The notes: generated from the letters alone by a model not told the origin. Positions 51,719 to 61,456 are shown, counted from the stretch's first letter. The stretch: 64,000 bases of DNA from Flavobacterium sp. KJJ (GCF_000708595.2 NZ_JARP01000001.1:496001-560000); one strand, 5' to 3'. Made by a program: numbers and translations.

Positions 51719-51790
51719 TATATTTATTTTTAAGTACCTGAAAACAAGTTTTTTACTATTTATTTAACGTATTTTGAGAATTTCTAAAAA

Positions 51791-53419
51791 CTAAACTTGA
51801 ATAACACCCAAGTTGAATGCTTTTTGAATAGGTGCGTGATTAGCAGCTTCAATTCCCATTGAAATCCAAGTACGAGTATCTAGCGGATCAATAATAGCAT
51901 CTGTCCATAACCTAGAAGCAGCATAATAAGGAGAAGTCTGCTCATCATATCTTGCTTTTATTTTATTAAAAAGTTCAGCTTCCTTGGCTTCATCTATAAT
52001 TTCTCCTTTCGCTTTAAGCGAAGAAGCTTCAATTTGTGCCAATACTTTTGCCGCTTGTGTTCCGCCCATTACAGCAAGTTCTGCACTTGGCCAAGCAAAA
52101 ATTAATCTTGGGTCATATGCTTTTCCGCACATAGCGTAGTTTCCTGCGCCATACGAATTCCCTACAATAACAGTAAATTTTGGCACAACTGAGTTGCTTA
52201 CAGCATTTACCATTTTAGCGCCGTCTTTAATGATACCGCCATGTTCAGATTTTGATCCTACCATAAAACCCGTAACATCCTGCAAAAATACAAGTGGAAT
52301 TTTCTTTTGATTGCAGTTTGCAATAAAACGTGTTGCCTTATCAGCGCTGTCAGAGTAAATTACGCCTCCAAATTGCATTTCGCCTTTTTTGGTTTTTACC
52401 ACTTTTCTTTGATTGGCAACAATTCCAACTGCCCAACCGTCTATTCTGGCATAACCTGTAATGATAGTTTGACCGTAGCCCTCTTTGTAAGCTTCAAACT
52501 CCGAGTTATCAACTAAACGATTGATGATTTCCATCATGTCGTATTGTTCGTTTCTGGCTTTTGGCAATATTCCGTAAATATCCTTTGGTTCTAAAGCAGG
52601 TTTTTCAGCTTTGATTCGGCTATATCCAGCCTTGTCATAATCGCCGATTTTATCCACTATATTTTTTATTTTGTCTAAAGCATCCTTATCATCTTTAGCC
52701 TTATAATCAGTAACGCCTGAAATTTCACAATGTGTAGTTGCACCGCCTAGAGTTTCATTGTCAATAGTTTCGCCAATAGCTGCTTTAACCAAATAACTTC
52801 CGGCAAGGAAAATACTTCCTGTTTTATCTACAATTAAAGCTTCATCGCTCATAATTGGCAGATAAGCTCCACCCGCAACACAACTGCCCATTACAGCGGC
52901 AATTTGAGTGATTCCCATACTGCTCATTTGAGCGTTGTTTCTAAAAATGCGTCCAAAATGTTCCTTATCTGGAAAAATTTCATCCTGAAGTGGCAAATAA
53001 ACCCCAGCACTATCTACTAAATAAATAATGGGTAATCTGTTTTCCATGGCAATTTCCTGCGCGCGCAGATTTTTTTTACCGGTAATAGGAAACCAAGCAC
53101 CCGCTTTTACGGTTGCATCGTTAGCCACAACAATACATTGCTTTCCTTTAATGTATCCTATTTTGATGACAACACCTCCAGAAGGACAGCCTCCATGTTC
53201 AGCATACATTCCTTCGCCAACAAATCCTCCAATTTCAATACTTTTAGCATTTTCATCCAATAAATAATCAATACGTTCGCGAGCCGTCATTTTACCTTCG
53301 GCATGCAATTTCTGAATGCGTTTTTCACCTCCGCCTAATTTTACTTTGGCAAATTTTTGTTTAAGTTCTGAAAGTAATAGTTTATTGTGATCTTCGTTTT
53401 TATTGAAGTTTAAATCCAT
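51791..53419 (-). CDS. Acyl-CoA carboxylase beta subunit (methylcrotonyl-CoA carboxylase-like)
   Basis: 542 residues, a two-domain crotonase-fold carboxyltransferase that moves CO2 from biotin to an acyl-CoA. GKMTARERIDYLLD starts the N domain. LVDSAGVYLPLQDEIFPDKE and HFGRIFRNNAQMS resemble methylcrotonyl-CoA carboxylase (leucine breakdown) more than propionyl-CoA carboxylase. The C domain has GNSYGAGNYAMCGKAYDP. No biotin-carboxylase subunit is adjacent. Substrate assignment is by resemblance only. Confidence 0.88.
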   Translation of the reverse strand: MDLNFNKNEDHNKLLLSELKQKFAKVKLGGGEKRIQKLHAEGKMTARERIDYLLDENAKSIEIGGFVGEGMYAEHGGCPSGGVVIKIGYIKGKQCIVVANDATVKAGAWFPITGKKNLRAQEIAMENRLPIIYLVDSAGVYLPLQDEIFPDKEHFGRIFRNNAQMSSMGITQIAAVMGSCVAGGAYLPIMSDEALIVDKTGSIFLAGSYLVKAAIGETIDNETLGGATTHCEISGVTDYKAKDDKDALDKIKNIVDKIGDYDKAGYSRIKAEKPALEPKDIYGILPKARNEQYDMMEIINRLVDNSEFEAYKEGYGQTIITGYARIDGWAVGIVANQRKVVKTKKGEMQFGGVIYSDSADKATRFIANCNQKKIPLVFLQDVTGFMVGSKSEHGGIIKDGAKMVNAVSNSVVPKFTVIVGNSYGAGNYAMCGKAYDPRLIFAWPSAELAVMGGTQAAKVLAQIEASSLKAKGEIIDEAKEAELFNKIKARYDEQTSPYYAASRLWTDAIIDPLDTRTWISMGIEAANHAPIQKAFNLGVIQV

Positions 53420-53540
53420 AAGAAATTGATGTTTTTACAAAATAGTGTTGGCTAATTTACAAAATCAATTGAAATAAACAGAATATTCGAAGTTTCTTTA
53501 CAACACTAATCTTAACATTTTAGAAAACCGATGTAAACAA

Positions 53541-53564
53541 AAAAAACAGAAGCGAACTTCTGTT
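53541..53564 (-). terminator. Terminator of lpxD
   Basis: AACAGAAG and CTTCTGTT form an 8-bp stem (53545-53552 with 53557-53564). The loop reads UUCG in the minus-strand RNA, followed by a T run. Confidence 0.85.
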
Positions 53565-53586
53565 TTTATATATTTTGATTTTATGA

Positions 53587-54585
53587 TTATTTTTTAGAAT
53601 CGCAAACCATTCTTTTTAAGATTGCCCATTGTTTCAAAGCATCACGGGCTTCGACAGCCGGATAGCCCAGCATTGTTTTGCCTGCAGCAACGTCGCCAAC
53701 AACGCCCGAACCAGCACCTACAATGGCACCGTCACCAATAGTAGTATGGTCTTTTATTGATGCGCTTCCGCCAATGATAACTCCATTTCCTAGGGTTACA
53801 GAACCTGCTAAACCACTGTTTCCTGCCATAATACAAAATTTGCCTAATTTACTATTATGCCCAATTTGTACTAAGTTGTCAATTTTACAGCCATCGCCAA
53901 GAACAGTAGAACTGAATTTTCCTCGGTCGACACAAGTGTTCGCGCCAATTTCAACTCCATTTCCTATTATTACATTTCCAATTTGTGGAATTTTAACCAA
54001 ACCTTTTTCAGAACAAGGACGAAATCCGAAACCATCTGCACCAATAGTGGCATTTGGATGAATAATACAATCGTTGCCAATATGACAACGCTCGCGAACC
54101 ACACTTCCTGACCAGATAATTGTATTTTTTCCGATGGTGCATTCATCTAAAATAGTCACATTTGGGTAAATAGTTGCATTAGCACCAATTTCTACTTTTG
54201 GTCCTATATAACATCCGGCACCAATTCGGGCACCTTCGCCAATTATTGCGGTTTCATCTACAGTAGCTGTTTTGTGAATATTGGTGTGAAATATTGGAGT
54301 AGGCGGAGCAAAAAGAGCTAAAATCTGCGACATTGCTAAATCAGCATTTTTAACTTTGATAAAAGCACGATTTTCGCCAGGTTCTATAGAAATATCTTCA
54401 TTTACAACAGCAATAGATGCATTTGAAGTAGACCAGTATTTTTCATATTTTTTGTTTCCTATAAACGAAATTTCTGAAGTTGTAGCTTTTTCTAATTGCT
54501 CTGTTGCGGTTATGCTCTGAGAAGTTGTGCCGTAAATTACGCCATTAATCACTTCGTTAATTTCTTGAATAGAATAGGATTTCAT
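53587..54585 (-). CDS. lpxD: UDP-3-O-acylglucosamine N-acyltransferase
   Basis: 332 residues. Adds the N-linked hydroxyacyl chain in lipid A synthesis. An N-terminal uridine-binding domain (about 1-100) is followed by a left-handed beta helix with about ten hexapeptide coils (about 105-300). The catalytic-His region reads DNLVQIGHNSKLGKF, and GADGFGFRP is conserved. A stand-alone gene rather than part of an lpx cluster; Bacteroidota often carry more than one lpxD, so it may be the accessory copy. Confidence 0.93.
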   Translation of the reverse strand: MKSYSIQEINEVINGVIYGTTSQSITATEQLEKATTSEISFIGNKKYEKYWSTSNASIAVVNEDISIEPGENRAFIKVKNADLAMSQILALFAPPTPIFHTNIHKTATVDETAIIGEGARIGAGCYIGPKVEIGANATIYPNVTILDECTIGKNTIIWSGSVVRERCHIGNDCIIHPNATIGADGFGFRPCSEKGLVKIPQIGNVIIGNGVEIGANTCVDRGKFSSTVLGDGCKIDNLVQIGHNSKLGKFCIMAGNSGLAGSVTLGNGVIIGGSASIKDHTTIGDGAIVGAGSGVVGDVAAGKTMLGYPAVEARDALKQWAILKRMVCDSKK

Positions 54586-54919
54586 CGTTTGAATTTAATT
54601 GATTTAGGGGGCTATTTTTTGCCAAATAAAATCAATTAGATTCTAATTACCTAATATTTTTTTTGTGTTTGTTGAAAAATATTTAAAATAACAGTTTAAA
54701 TATTACAAAATTAACATTTTAGCTATTAATTTATTAAATTAATGTTACACTATTGTTATTGAGTTGTTTAATGAAATTAGGTATGAATTTGGTTACTTTT
54801 AAGCTTTAGAATCTGGTTATTTTATTGATAAGTAGTAACTTACATTTGTTTTGTTAATGTAAAAATTAATTTTAAAAAAAGCGATTCACTTATAATTAAG
54901 GAATCGCTTTTGAAAATAG
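54586..54919. other. 334-base gene-free stretch, AT-rich
   Basis: Between lpxD and msrB. It contains an imperfect inverted repeat next to lpxD (AATTGATTT near 54596 and AAATCAATT near 54628) and, at the msrB end, the msrB terminator. The middle is very AT-rich, with no ORF, tRNA or clear promoter that I can support. Confidence 0.5.
54878..54911 (-). terminator. Terminator of msrB
   Basis: AAAGCGATTC (54878-54887) pairs perfectly with GAATCGCTTT (54901-54910) just after the msrB stop, followed by a T run on the minus strand. Confidence 0.85.
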
Positions 54920-55366
54920 TTAGTCTTTTATTTTTGAAAGAGAAATTGCATTGATACAATAACGCAGTCCGCTTGGTTCAGGGCCATCAGGAAAAACATG
55001 TCCTAAATGAGCATCACAAGTGTTACATACTACTTCAACCCGAATCATTCCATATGATTTGTCAGCATGATATGCAATTGCATTTTCTTTTATTGGCTGT
55101 GTAAAAGAAGGCCAGCCTGTTCCTGATTCAAATTTCTCGCTCGCATCAAAAAGCAAAGTACCACAACATTTACATTCGTAAATTCCCGGATCAAATAAAC
55201 TGCAAAGCTCAGAGCTAAATGATCTTTCTGTCCCTTTTAAGCGTGTTACTTGATATTCTTCTGGAGTTAAAAGCCCTTTCCATTCTCCTTCTGTTTTTTC
55301 TACTCTTTTTTCAGGAACTGGATTTCCCTTATTCGTAAAACGAATTATATCGGCCCATTTTATCAT
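54920..55366 (-). CDS. msrB: Peptide-methionine (R)-S-oxide reductase
   Basis: 148 residues from the ATG at 55366 (MIKWADIIRF); an in-frame start 14 codons upstream lies in repeat-like sequence and is less likely. Repairs the R form of methionine sulfoxide. Zinc ligands are CKCCG and CNTCDAHLGH, the substrate loop is GTGWPSF, and the catalytic cysteine lies in GLRYCINA. No signal peptide, so cytoplasmic. TTTCAGGTTTCAAG words occur upstream, as in the intergenic repeat family. Confidence 0.93.
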   Translation of the reverse strand: MIKWADIIRFTNKGNPVPEKRVEKTEGEWKGLLTPEEYQVTRLKGTERSFSSELCSLFDPGIYECKCCGTLLFDASEKFESGTGWPSFTQPIKENAIAYHADKSYGMIRVEVVCNTCDAHLGHVFPDGPEPSGLRYCINAISLSKIKD

Positions 55367-55461
55367 AATATGTTTTTTTAATTTCACGTTTAAAGTTTCA
55401 GGTTTCAAGTTTACTGTGACTGAAAACTGCGACTGAATACTTAAAATATGACTACTGATTT

Positions 55462-56560
55462 CTACTCTTCCTCTTTCTGTCCCATCATCATTAAAAATGC
55501 TTTTAGGAATCCATCAATATTTCCGTTCATAACCCCGTCAACGTCACTGGTCTCATAACCGGTACGAACGTCTTTGACTAATTTATAAGGCTGCATTACA
55601 TAATTGCGTATTTGCGAACCCCATTCGATTTTCATTTTGCCGGCTTCGATATCAGCACGTTGTGCCTGCTGTTTCTTTAACTCGATTTCATACAGCTGAG
55701 AACGCAGCATTTGCATGGCACGCTGTCTGTTATCTTGCTGTGATCGTGTTTCAGAACATTGAATCTGAATTCCGGTTGGTTTATGTACTAATTGTACCTT
55801 AGTTTCAACCTTATTTACGTTTTGCCCTCCGGCACCGCTAGAGCGCGAAGTTGTAATTTCGATATCAGCAGGATTAATGTCAATTTCGATACTGTCATCA
55901 ACAAGCGGATAAACATAAACAGATACAAATGAAGTATGACGTTTGGCATTACTGTCAAAAGGAGAGATTCGAACAAGACGATGAACGCCGTTTTCTCCTT
56001 TTAAATATCCAAAAGAATAATCGCCTTCAAATTCTAAAGTCACCGTTTTTATTCCTGCAACTTCACCTTCCTGAAAGTTAAGTTCTTTTATTTTATAACC
56101 ATAACTTTCTCCCCACATCATATACATACGCATCAGCATTCCGGCCCAATCACAACTTTCTGTTCCTCCGGCACCAGCTGTAATCTGTACTACGGCGCTT
56201 AAACTGTCACCTTCGTCAGAAAGCATGTTTTTAAACTCGATGTTTTCAATATGAGTTTGTGTTGTGTTATAATGCTCGTCTAATTCTTCTGCAGAAAGTT
56301 CTCCTTCTTTATAAAAATCATAGGCTAGCTGCAATTCATCTGTAAGCTCGATCGCTTTATTGTAATCTTCGATCCATTTTTTCTTGTTTCTAAGATTTTT
56401 AACAATGACTTCAGCTTCTTTTGCATTGTTCCAAAAGTCGGGAGCAAAGGTTTTTTCTTCTTCGTTAGCAATTTCAATTAATTTGGCATCAACGTCAAAG
56501 ATACCTCCTCAACGCACCAAGGCGCTCCACAATACCTTTTATTTGTTCGGTAGTTGTCAT
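55462..56560 (-). CDS. prfB: Peptide chain release factor 2, with programmed +1 frameshift
   Basis: Begins at the ATG at 56560 and reads 21 codons to CTT followed by an in-frame TGA (56495-56497). A +1 shift at CTT-T, skipping the T at 56497, joins the main frame from 56496 and gives 365 residues, the normal RF2 length. The frameshift site is classic: AGGAGG, three bases, CTT TGA C. Landmarks are RISPFDS (the SPF stop-reading motif) and GAGGQN (peptide release). The conceptual ORF 55462-56334 alone lacks the first 75 residues. RF2 ends translation at UGA and UAA, so the gene senses its own product. Confidence 0.95.
56494..56509 (-). promoter_or_regulatory. Programmed frameshift signal in prfB
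   Basis: On the minus strand it reads AGGAGG TAT CTT TGA C: an internal Shine-Dalgarno, the slippery CTT, the in-frame stop and a C after it. All elements match the conserved bacterial signal. Confidence 0.95.
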
Positions 56561-56672
56561 AAATTAATAATAGTTTTATATGTTTTTTATAAATATTACG
56601 TTAATTTGGTTTCAAGTTTATTGCTGAGTTAAAATTTATTAAAACTCACAAAGAATAACTATCAGTATTACG

Positions 56673-56680
56673 TAATTTTG
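56673..56680 (+). promoter_or_regulatory. -7 promoter element of the threonine aldolase gene
   Basis: TAATTTTG, 31 bases before the ATG at 56712. Confidence 0.5.
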
Positions 56681-56711
56681 TTGTACAAAAATAAGATATA
56701 GTTTTTAGAAT

Positions 56712-57731
56712 ATGGAAATAAATTTAATTAGCGATACCATTACCAAACCGACATACGAAATGTTGCAGTATATGTTTAACGCTCAAGTTGGTGACGACGT
56801 ATACAAACAAGATCCTACAGTTATCGAATTAGAGACTAGAGTAGCTGAATTTTTTGGTATGGAAGCAGGACTTTTTTTTCCGTCTGGAACTATGGCTAAC
56901 CAAACTGCCATTAAACTTCACACACAACCTGGGGAACAATTGATTGCCGATAAATATGCTCATGTTTATCATTATGAAGGAGGAGGCGTTTCTTTTAACA
57001 GCGGTGTTTCATGCTGTTTATTAGATGGAGACAGAGGAATGATAAACGCGCGTCAAGTAGCTGGTGCGATTAATGATCCTGAATTTTATCACAGTCCGCT
57101 AACGAGTTTGGTTTGTGTAGAAAACACGACGAATAAAGGCGGAGGTGCGTGTTATGAATTAGAAGATTTAAAAGAAATAAAAAAGGTTTGCGACGCTAAT
57201 AATTTGAAATTCCATTTAGATGGAGCCAGAATCTGGAATGCATTAGTGGCAAAAAGACAAAATCCAAAGGAATTTGGAGCGATTTTCGACACTATTTCCG
57301 TTTGTTTATCTAAAGGTTTAGGTGCACCAATTGGTTCTGTTTTGTTAGGAAGCAAAGCTGATATCCACAGAGCGTTGAGAATCAGAAAGATCCTTGGTGG
57401 AGGAATGCGCCAAGTTGGTTATCTGGCAGCCGCGGGATTATATGCTTTAGCCAATAATATAGAAAGATTGGCAGAAGATCATAGAAGAGCAAAAGAAATT
57501 GCAGCCGTTTTAAGTACAAAACCTTGGATTGCATCAATAGAACCAGTAGAAACTAATATTTTGATTTTTTCATTAGCAGAAGGCTATAGCGACCAGCTTT
57601 TGATTGAAAAATTAAAACAAAAAAATATTTTAATAAGTTCGCTAGGACACAATAAACTCAGAATTGTAACACATTTAGATTACAAAGAAGTAATGCATAC
57701 TTATGTAATTGAAACGCTTACAAAGTTTTAA
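56712..57731 (+). CDS. ltaE: Low-specificity threonine aldolase
   Basis: 339 residues, a fold-type I PLP enzyme that splits threonine or allo-threonine to glycine and acetaldehyde. NLISDTITKPTYEML at the start, FPSGTMANQTAI (about 56), HLDGARIWNAL (PLP-binding Asp) and the PLP Lys201 in SVCLSKGLGAPIG are all in place. Cytoplasmic. It is single, and its transcript ends in an inverted-repeat element. Confidence 0.92.
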   Translation: MEINLISDTITKPTYEMLQYMFNAQVGDDVYKQDPTVIELETRVAEFFGMEAGLFFPSGTMANQTAIKLHTQPGEQLIADKYAHVYHYEGGGVSFNSGVSCCLLDGDRGMINARQVAGAINDPEFYHSPLTSLVCVENTTNKGGGACYELEDLKEIKKVCDANNLKFHLDGARIWNALVAKRQNPKEFGAIFDTISVCLSKGLGAPIGSVLLGSKADIHRALRIRKILGGGMRQVGYLAAAGLYALANNIERLAEDHRRAKEIAAVLSTKPWIASIEPVETNILIFSLAEGYSDQLLIEKLKQKNILISSLGHNKLRIVTHLDYKEVMHTYVIETLTKF

Positions 57732-57737
57732 AAAAAA

Positions 57738-57823
57738 AAGATTCTAAGACGCTAAGATTCTAAGACTCTAAGTTTTTCCCACACGAACTTAGAGTCTTAG
57801 AACCTTAGTAACTCAGTATCTTA
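57738..57823. repeat. Intergenic CTAAG-word inverted repeat, best copy
   Basis: CTAAGATTCTAAGACTCTAA and three more bases (57752-57774) pair with 57786-57808 over 23 bp with a single G-U, loop of 11. The outer words pair imperfectly for ~12 more. It sits between convergent ltaE and YbaB genes. Confidence 0.78.
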
Positions 57824-58141
57824 TTTAAAAAGATTATCCATTCCTGGAATCATCGGCATATCCATTTTTGCAACAGCGTCAAGTTCTCTTTCGTTTACAC
57901 TCGTTGCTTTTTCAATAGCTTTATTTAGTGTTACGATTAAGTAATCTTCTAATTGTTCTTTATCTTCTAGTAAAGAATCGTCTATAGAGATCGATTTTAC
58001 TTTTCTATTAGCAGTCAATGTTACTTTTAATAATCCGTCAGCACTTTGCTCGTCAATCAAAACAGTATCCAGACGCTTTTTTGTATCTTCAATTTTTTGT
58101 TGGGTTTCTTTAAGTTTGCCCATCATTCCCATTAAATCCAT
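57821..58141 (-). CDS. YbaB/EbfC nucleoid-associated protein
   Basis: 106 residues. The family forms small DNA-binding dimers that shape the nucleoid; it is often near recR or dnaX, but not here. [22 protein letters not shown] is the N-terminal helix, and [11 protein letters not shown] with [12 protein letters not shown] ends the fold. A TAATTTTG element (58169-58176, minus strand) gives a leader of about 24 bases. Confidence 0.9.
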   Translation of the reverse strand: MDLMGMMGKLKETQQKIEDTKKRLDTVLIDEQSADGLLKVTLTANRKVKSISIDDSLLEDKEQLEDYLIVTLNKAIEKATSVNERELDAVAKMDMPMIPGMDNLFK

Positions 58142-58168
58142 TTTATTGATTTTTTAAATTATTTCATA

Positions 58169-58176
58169 CAAAATTA
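58169..58176 (-). promoter_or_regulatory. -7 promoter element of the YbaB gene
   Basis: CAAAATTA reads TAATTTTG on the minus strand, 27 bases before the start codon. Confidence 0.5.
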
Positions 58177-58209
58177 GTATATTGCTGTATTATATCAATA
58201 GAATATTTT

Positions 58210-60345
58210 ATGAAAAAATTAATTCTGTTCTATTACGTTTGTAGTATTTTTGCTCCTTCGTATTTAAAAACTAATGCTCAATCAATGCAAAACGATATAA
58301 AGGCTCCAAAAGCCAAAGAAATTCCAAAATCATTAAAAAAACATAAAGAGATTCGGGTCGATAATTATTTTTGGCTGAATGACCGAGAAAATCCAGAGGT
58401 AATCGATTATCTAAATAAAGAAAACGCTTACTACGAAAGTATGACGTCAAGTACAAAAGGTCTTCAGGAGAGTTTGTACGAAGAAATGAAAGGCAGAATT
58501 AAAGAAGATGATTCATCTGTTCCTTATTTTTATAACGGATATTTTTACATCACTCGTTTTGAAACAGGTCAGGATTATCCAATTTTTGCCAGAAAAAAAG
58601 GTAGCCTTTCGGCAGAAGAAGAAATTCTGTTCAATTGTAATGAATTGGCAAAAGGGCACACTTACTTCAAATTAGGAGGTTTAAGTGTGAGTCCAGATAA
58701 TAAATTTGCCAGTTTTGGAGTAGATATTGTAGGCAGACGAATCTACACCATTCAAATTAAAAACCTAGAAACAGGAGAAATTTTATCTGATAAAATCGAA
58801 AATGCTACAGGCGGATCAGTTTGGGCTAACGACAATAAAACTATTTTTTATACCAGACAAGACGAAGTTACATTACGATCAGATAAAGTTTTTAGACATA
58901 AATTAAATACAGATTCTAAAGAAGATGTTTTAGTTTTTAATGAAACCGATGACACTTTCAGCGTTTCTGTCAGTAAAGAAAAATCACGAAAATATATTGT
59001 AATTGGCTCAGGAAGTACGTTGACAACTGAGTATAGAATTTTGAATTCAGATAATCCAGATGGAGAATTTGAAGTATTCCAAACACGTGTACGTGGTTTA
59101 GAATACAGTATTTCGCATTTTGAGGATTCGTTTTATATTTTAACCAATAAAGACAAGGCAACCAACTTTAAGTTGATGAAAACGCCTGAAAATAAAACAA
59201 AGAAAAGAAATTGGGTTGATGTAATTCCGCATCGCGAAGATGTTTTGCTGGAGGATATTGAAATCTTCAAAAACTATTTAGTTGTCGAAGAACGCTCAAA
59301 CGGATTAAATCACATCCGAATTATGCCTTGGAACGGCGAGCCAGATTATTACCTGCCTTTTGGAAGTGAAACTTATAATGCCTTCACGACAACAAATATT
59401 GATTTTGATACTGATATTTTGCGTTACAGTTATCAATCGCTTGCAACGCCATCGTCTGTAATCGATTTTAATATGAAAACAAAAACCAAAGAAGTTTTAA
59501 AAGAACAAGAGGTTTTAGGAGGAAAATTTGATAAAGAAAATTATGTTGAAGAACGCGTTTGGGCTACTGCAAGAGATGGAGTAAAAGTGCCTATTTCGAT
59601 GATTTATAGAAAAGGATTGCAGAAAAATGGTAAAAATCCGTTGCTGCTTTATGCTTATGGTTCTTACGGAATCACAATGGATACGTATTTTTCGTCTACA
59701 AGACTTTCGTTGTTAGATCGCGGTTTTGTTTACGCAATCGCCCATATTAGGGGAGGTGAGGATTTAGGAAGGCAATGGTATGAAGACGGAAAACTGTTAA
59801 AAAAGAAAAATACCTTTACAGATTTCATCGATTGCTCTAAATTTGTAATACACGAGAAATATACTTCGCCAGAACATTTGTATGCTGAAGGAGGATCTGC
59901 CGGAGGACTTTTGATGGGCGTTATTGTAAATGAAGCTCCAGAATTATATAATGGAGTTATTGCTCAAGTACCTTTTGTAGATGTTATTACAACAATGCTC
60001 GATGACAGTATTCCGCTGACAACTGGGGAATATGACGAATGGGGAAACCCAAACAATAAAAAATATTACGATTATATGTTGTCGTATTCGCCTTACGATA
60101 ATGTAAAAGCGCAAAATTATCCTAACATGTATGTATCAACCGGATTGCACGATTCACAGGTACAATATTGGGAGCCAGCCAAATGGGTAGCCAAATTGAG
60201 GACTTTAAAAACAAATGACAAGCTTTTGTTTTTAGATACTAACATGGATGCTGGACACGGTGGCGCTTCAGGACGTTTTGAGGCTTTAAAAGACTTAGCA
60301 AAAGAATTTAGTTTTTTATTAGATTTAGAAAAAATTAAAAGCTAA
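58210..60345 (+). CDS. S9-family peptidase (oligopeptidase B-like), exported
   Basis: 711 residues with a signal peptide (cut near NAQS). An N-terminal seven-bladed beta propeller (about 50-430) gates a C-terminal alpha/beta hydrolase. The catalytic Ser563 is in GGSAGGLLMG, with Asp and His in the later loops GLHDSQVQYWEP and DAGHGGASG. Oligopeptidase B cuts short peptides after Arg or Lys; the export signal places this one in the periplasm, where it may feed on peptides. It is 70 bases upstream of the cysteine-synthase-like gene, with its own promoter between. Confidence 0.9.
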   Translation: MKKLILFYYVCSIFAPSYLKTNAQSMQNDIKAPKAKEIPKSLKKHKEIRVDNYFWLNDRENPEVIDYLNKENAYYESMTSSTKGLQESLYEEMKGRIKEDDSSVPYFYNGYFYITRFETGQDYPIFARKKGSLSAEEEILFNCNELAKGHTYFKLGGLSVSPDNKFASFGVDIVGRRIYTIQIKNLETGEILSDKIENATGGSVWANDNKTIFYTRQDEVTLRSDKVFRHKLNTDSKEDVLVFNETDDTFSVSVSKEKSRKYIVIGSGSTLTTEYRILNSDNPDGEFEVFQTRVRGLEYSISHFEDSFYILTNKDKATNFKLMKTPENKTKKRNWVDVIPHREDVLLEDIEIFKNYLVVEERSNGLNHIRIMPWNGEPDYYLPFGSETYNAFTTTNIDFDTDILRYSYQSLATPSSVIDFNMKTKTKEVLKEQEVLGGKFDKENYVEERVWATARDGVKVPISMIYRKGLQKNGKNPLLLYAYGSYGITMDTYFSSTRLSLLDRGFVYAIAHIRGGEDLGRQWYEDGKLLKKKNTFTDFIDCSKFVIHEKYTSPEHLYAEGGSAGGLLMGVIVNEAPELYNGVIAQVPFVDVITTMLDDSIPLTTGEYDEWGNPNNKKYYDYMLSYSPYDNVKAQNYPNMYVSTGLHDSQVQYWEPAKWVAKLRTLKTNDKLLFLDTNMDAGHGGASGRFEALKDLAKEFSFLLDLEKIKS

Positions 60346-60392
60346 TTAGAAATTTTTTGTTAAATTTGCAACCTATCGAGGTTATTTAAAAA

Positions 60393-60400
60393 TACCTTTG
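60393..60400 (+). promoter_or_regulatory. -7 promoter element of the PLP enzyme at 60416
   Basis: TACCTTTG ends 15 bases before the ATG at 60416. A TTG at 60366-60368 lies 24 bases upstream. This excludes the in-frame TTG start at 60398. Confidence 0.6.
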
Positions 60401-60415
60401 ATTAACTATTTTTTT

Positions 60416-61456
60416 ATGAAAGAAGAAATAAACGCTTATAATAATGTTTTAGAGTTAATAGGTAATACCCCACTTATTAAGCTAAATAAAATCACCGAAG
60501 ACTTAGAAGGAAATTTCTACGCAAAGGTAGAAGCTTTTAATCCAGGACATTCCTCAAAAGATAGAATAGCGTTATATATTATTGAAGAAGCCGAGAAAAA
60601 AGGAATTCTTTCTCCAGGAGATACCATTATCGAAACGACGTCTGGTAATACAGGTTTTAGTTTAGCTATGGTAAGCATTATTAAAGGTTATAATTGTATA
60701 CTGGCTGTAAGTTCAAAATCATCGAAAGATAAAATTGACATGCTAAGAAGTTTGGGAGCTAAGGTGTATGTCTGTCCCGCTCACGTTTCTGCAGATGATG
60801 AAAGATCATACTATAATGTAGCAAAACGCCTGCATGAAGAAACAAAAGGTTCAGTTTATATTAATCAATATTTTAATCAGCTTAATATTGATGCCCATTA
60901 TAACTCTACAGGTCCTGAAATTTGGGAACAGACAAAAGGACAAATTACCCACCTTATTGCCTGCAGCGGAACTGGAGGAACAATCTCTGGAACTGCAAAA
61001 TTCTTAAAAGAGCAAAATCCAAATATCAGAATTCTAGGAGTTGATGCTTTTGGATCAGTATTAAAAAAATACCACGAAACAAGAGAATTCGATAATAAAG
61101 AAATTTACCCATACAGAATTGAAGGTTTAGGTAAAAATCTTATTCCGTCTGCAACAGATTTTGATATCATCGATAAGTTCATGAAAGTGACTGATGAGGA
61201 AAGTGCTCACGCTGCAAGAGAAATTACTAGAAAAGAAGGTTTATTCGTAGGATATACTTCTGGTGCTGTAATGCAAGCAATTAAGCAATATGCAGAAGAG
61301 GGAGAGTTTACAAAAGAAAGTAATATTGTTGCGATTTTCCCGGATCATGGTTCACGTTATATGAGTAAAGTATTCAGTGATGACTGGATGAACGAACAAG
61401 GATTCTTTGATAGTGTAAACGAAGAAGAAGTTCAAAAAATTGAATTCGTAAAGTAG
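60416..61456 (+). CDS. PLP-dependent cysteine-synthase-family protein
   Basis: 346 residues, fold-type II. PLP Lys48 lies in [12 protein letters not shown], where the usual GGSVKDR is altered to [19 protein letters not shown] and [13 protein letters not shown] are conserved. It is longer than CysM (19132-20019) by ~50 residues and has no heme motif or CBS pair, so it is neither a typical CysK nor a cystathionine beta-synthase. It may use another activated serine or homoserine, or a different nucleophile. The class is sure; the reaction is not. Confidence 0.83.
   Translation: MKEEINAYNNVLELIGNTPLIKLNKITEDLEGNFYAKVEAFNPGHSSKDRIALYIIEEAEKKGILSPGDTIIETTSGNTGFSLAMVSIIKGYNCILAVSSKSSKDKIDMLRSLGAKVYVCPAHVSADDERSYYNVAKRLHEETKGSVYINQYFNQLNIDAHYNSTGPEIWEQTKGQITHLIACSGTGGTISGTAKFLKEQNPNIRILGVDAFGSVLKKYHETREFDNKEIYPYRIEGLGKNLIPSATDFDIIDKFMKVTDEESAHAAREITRKEGLFVGYTSGAVMQAIKQYAEEGEFTKESNIVAIFPDHGSRYMSKVFSDDWMNEQGFFDSVNEEEVQKIEFVK

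Noticed and set aside
55462..56334. A truncated 290-residue prfB or a pseudogene
   Set aside because: The missing N-terminus is found upstream in another frame, joined by an exact programmed frameshift signal, so the gene is whole.
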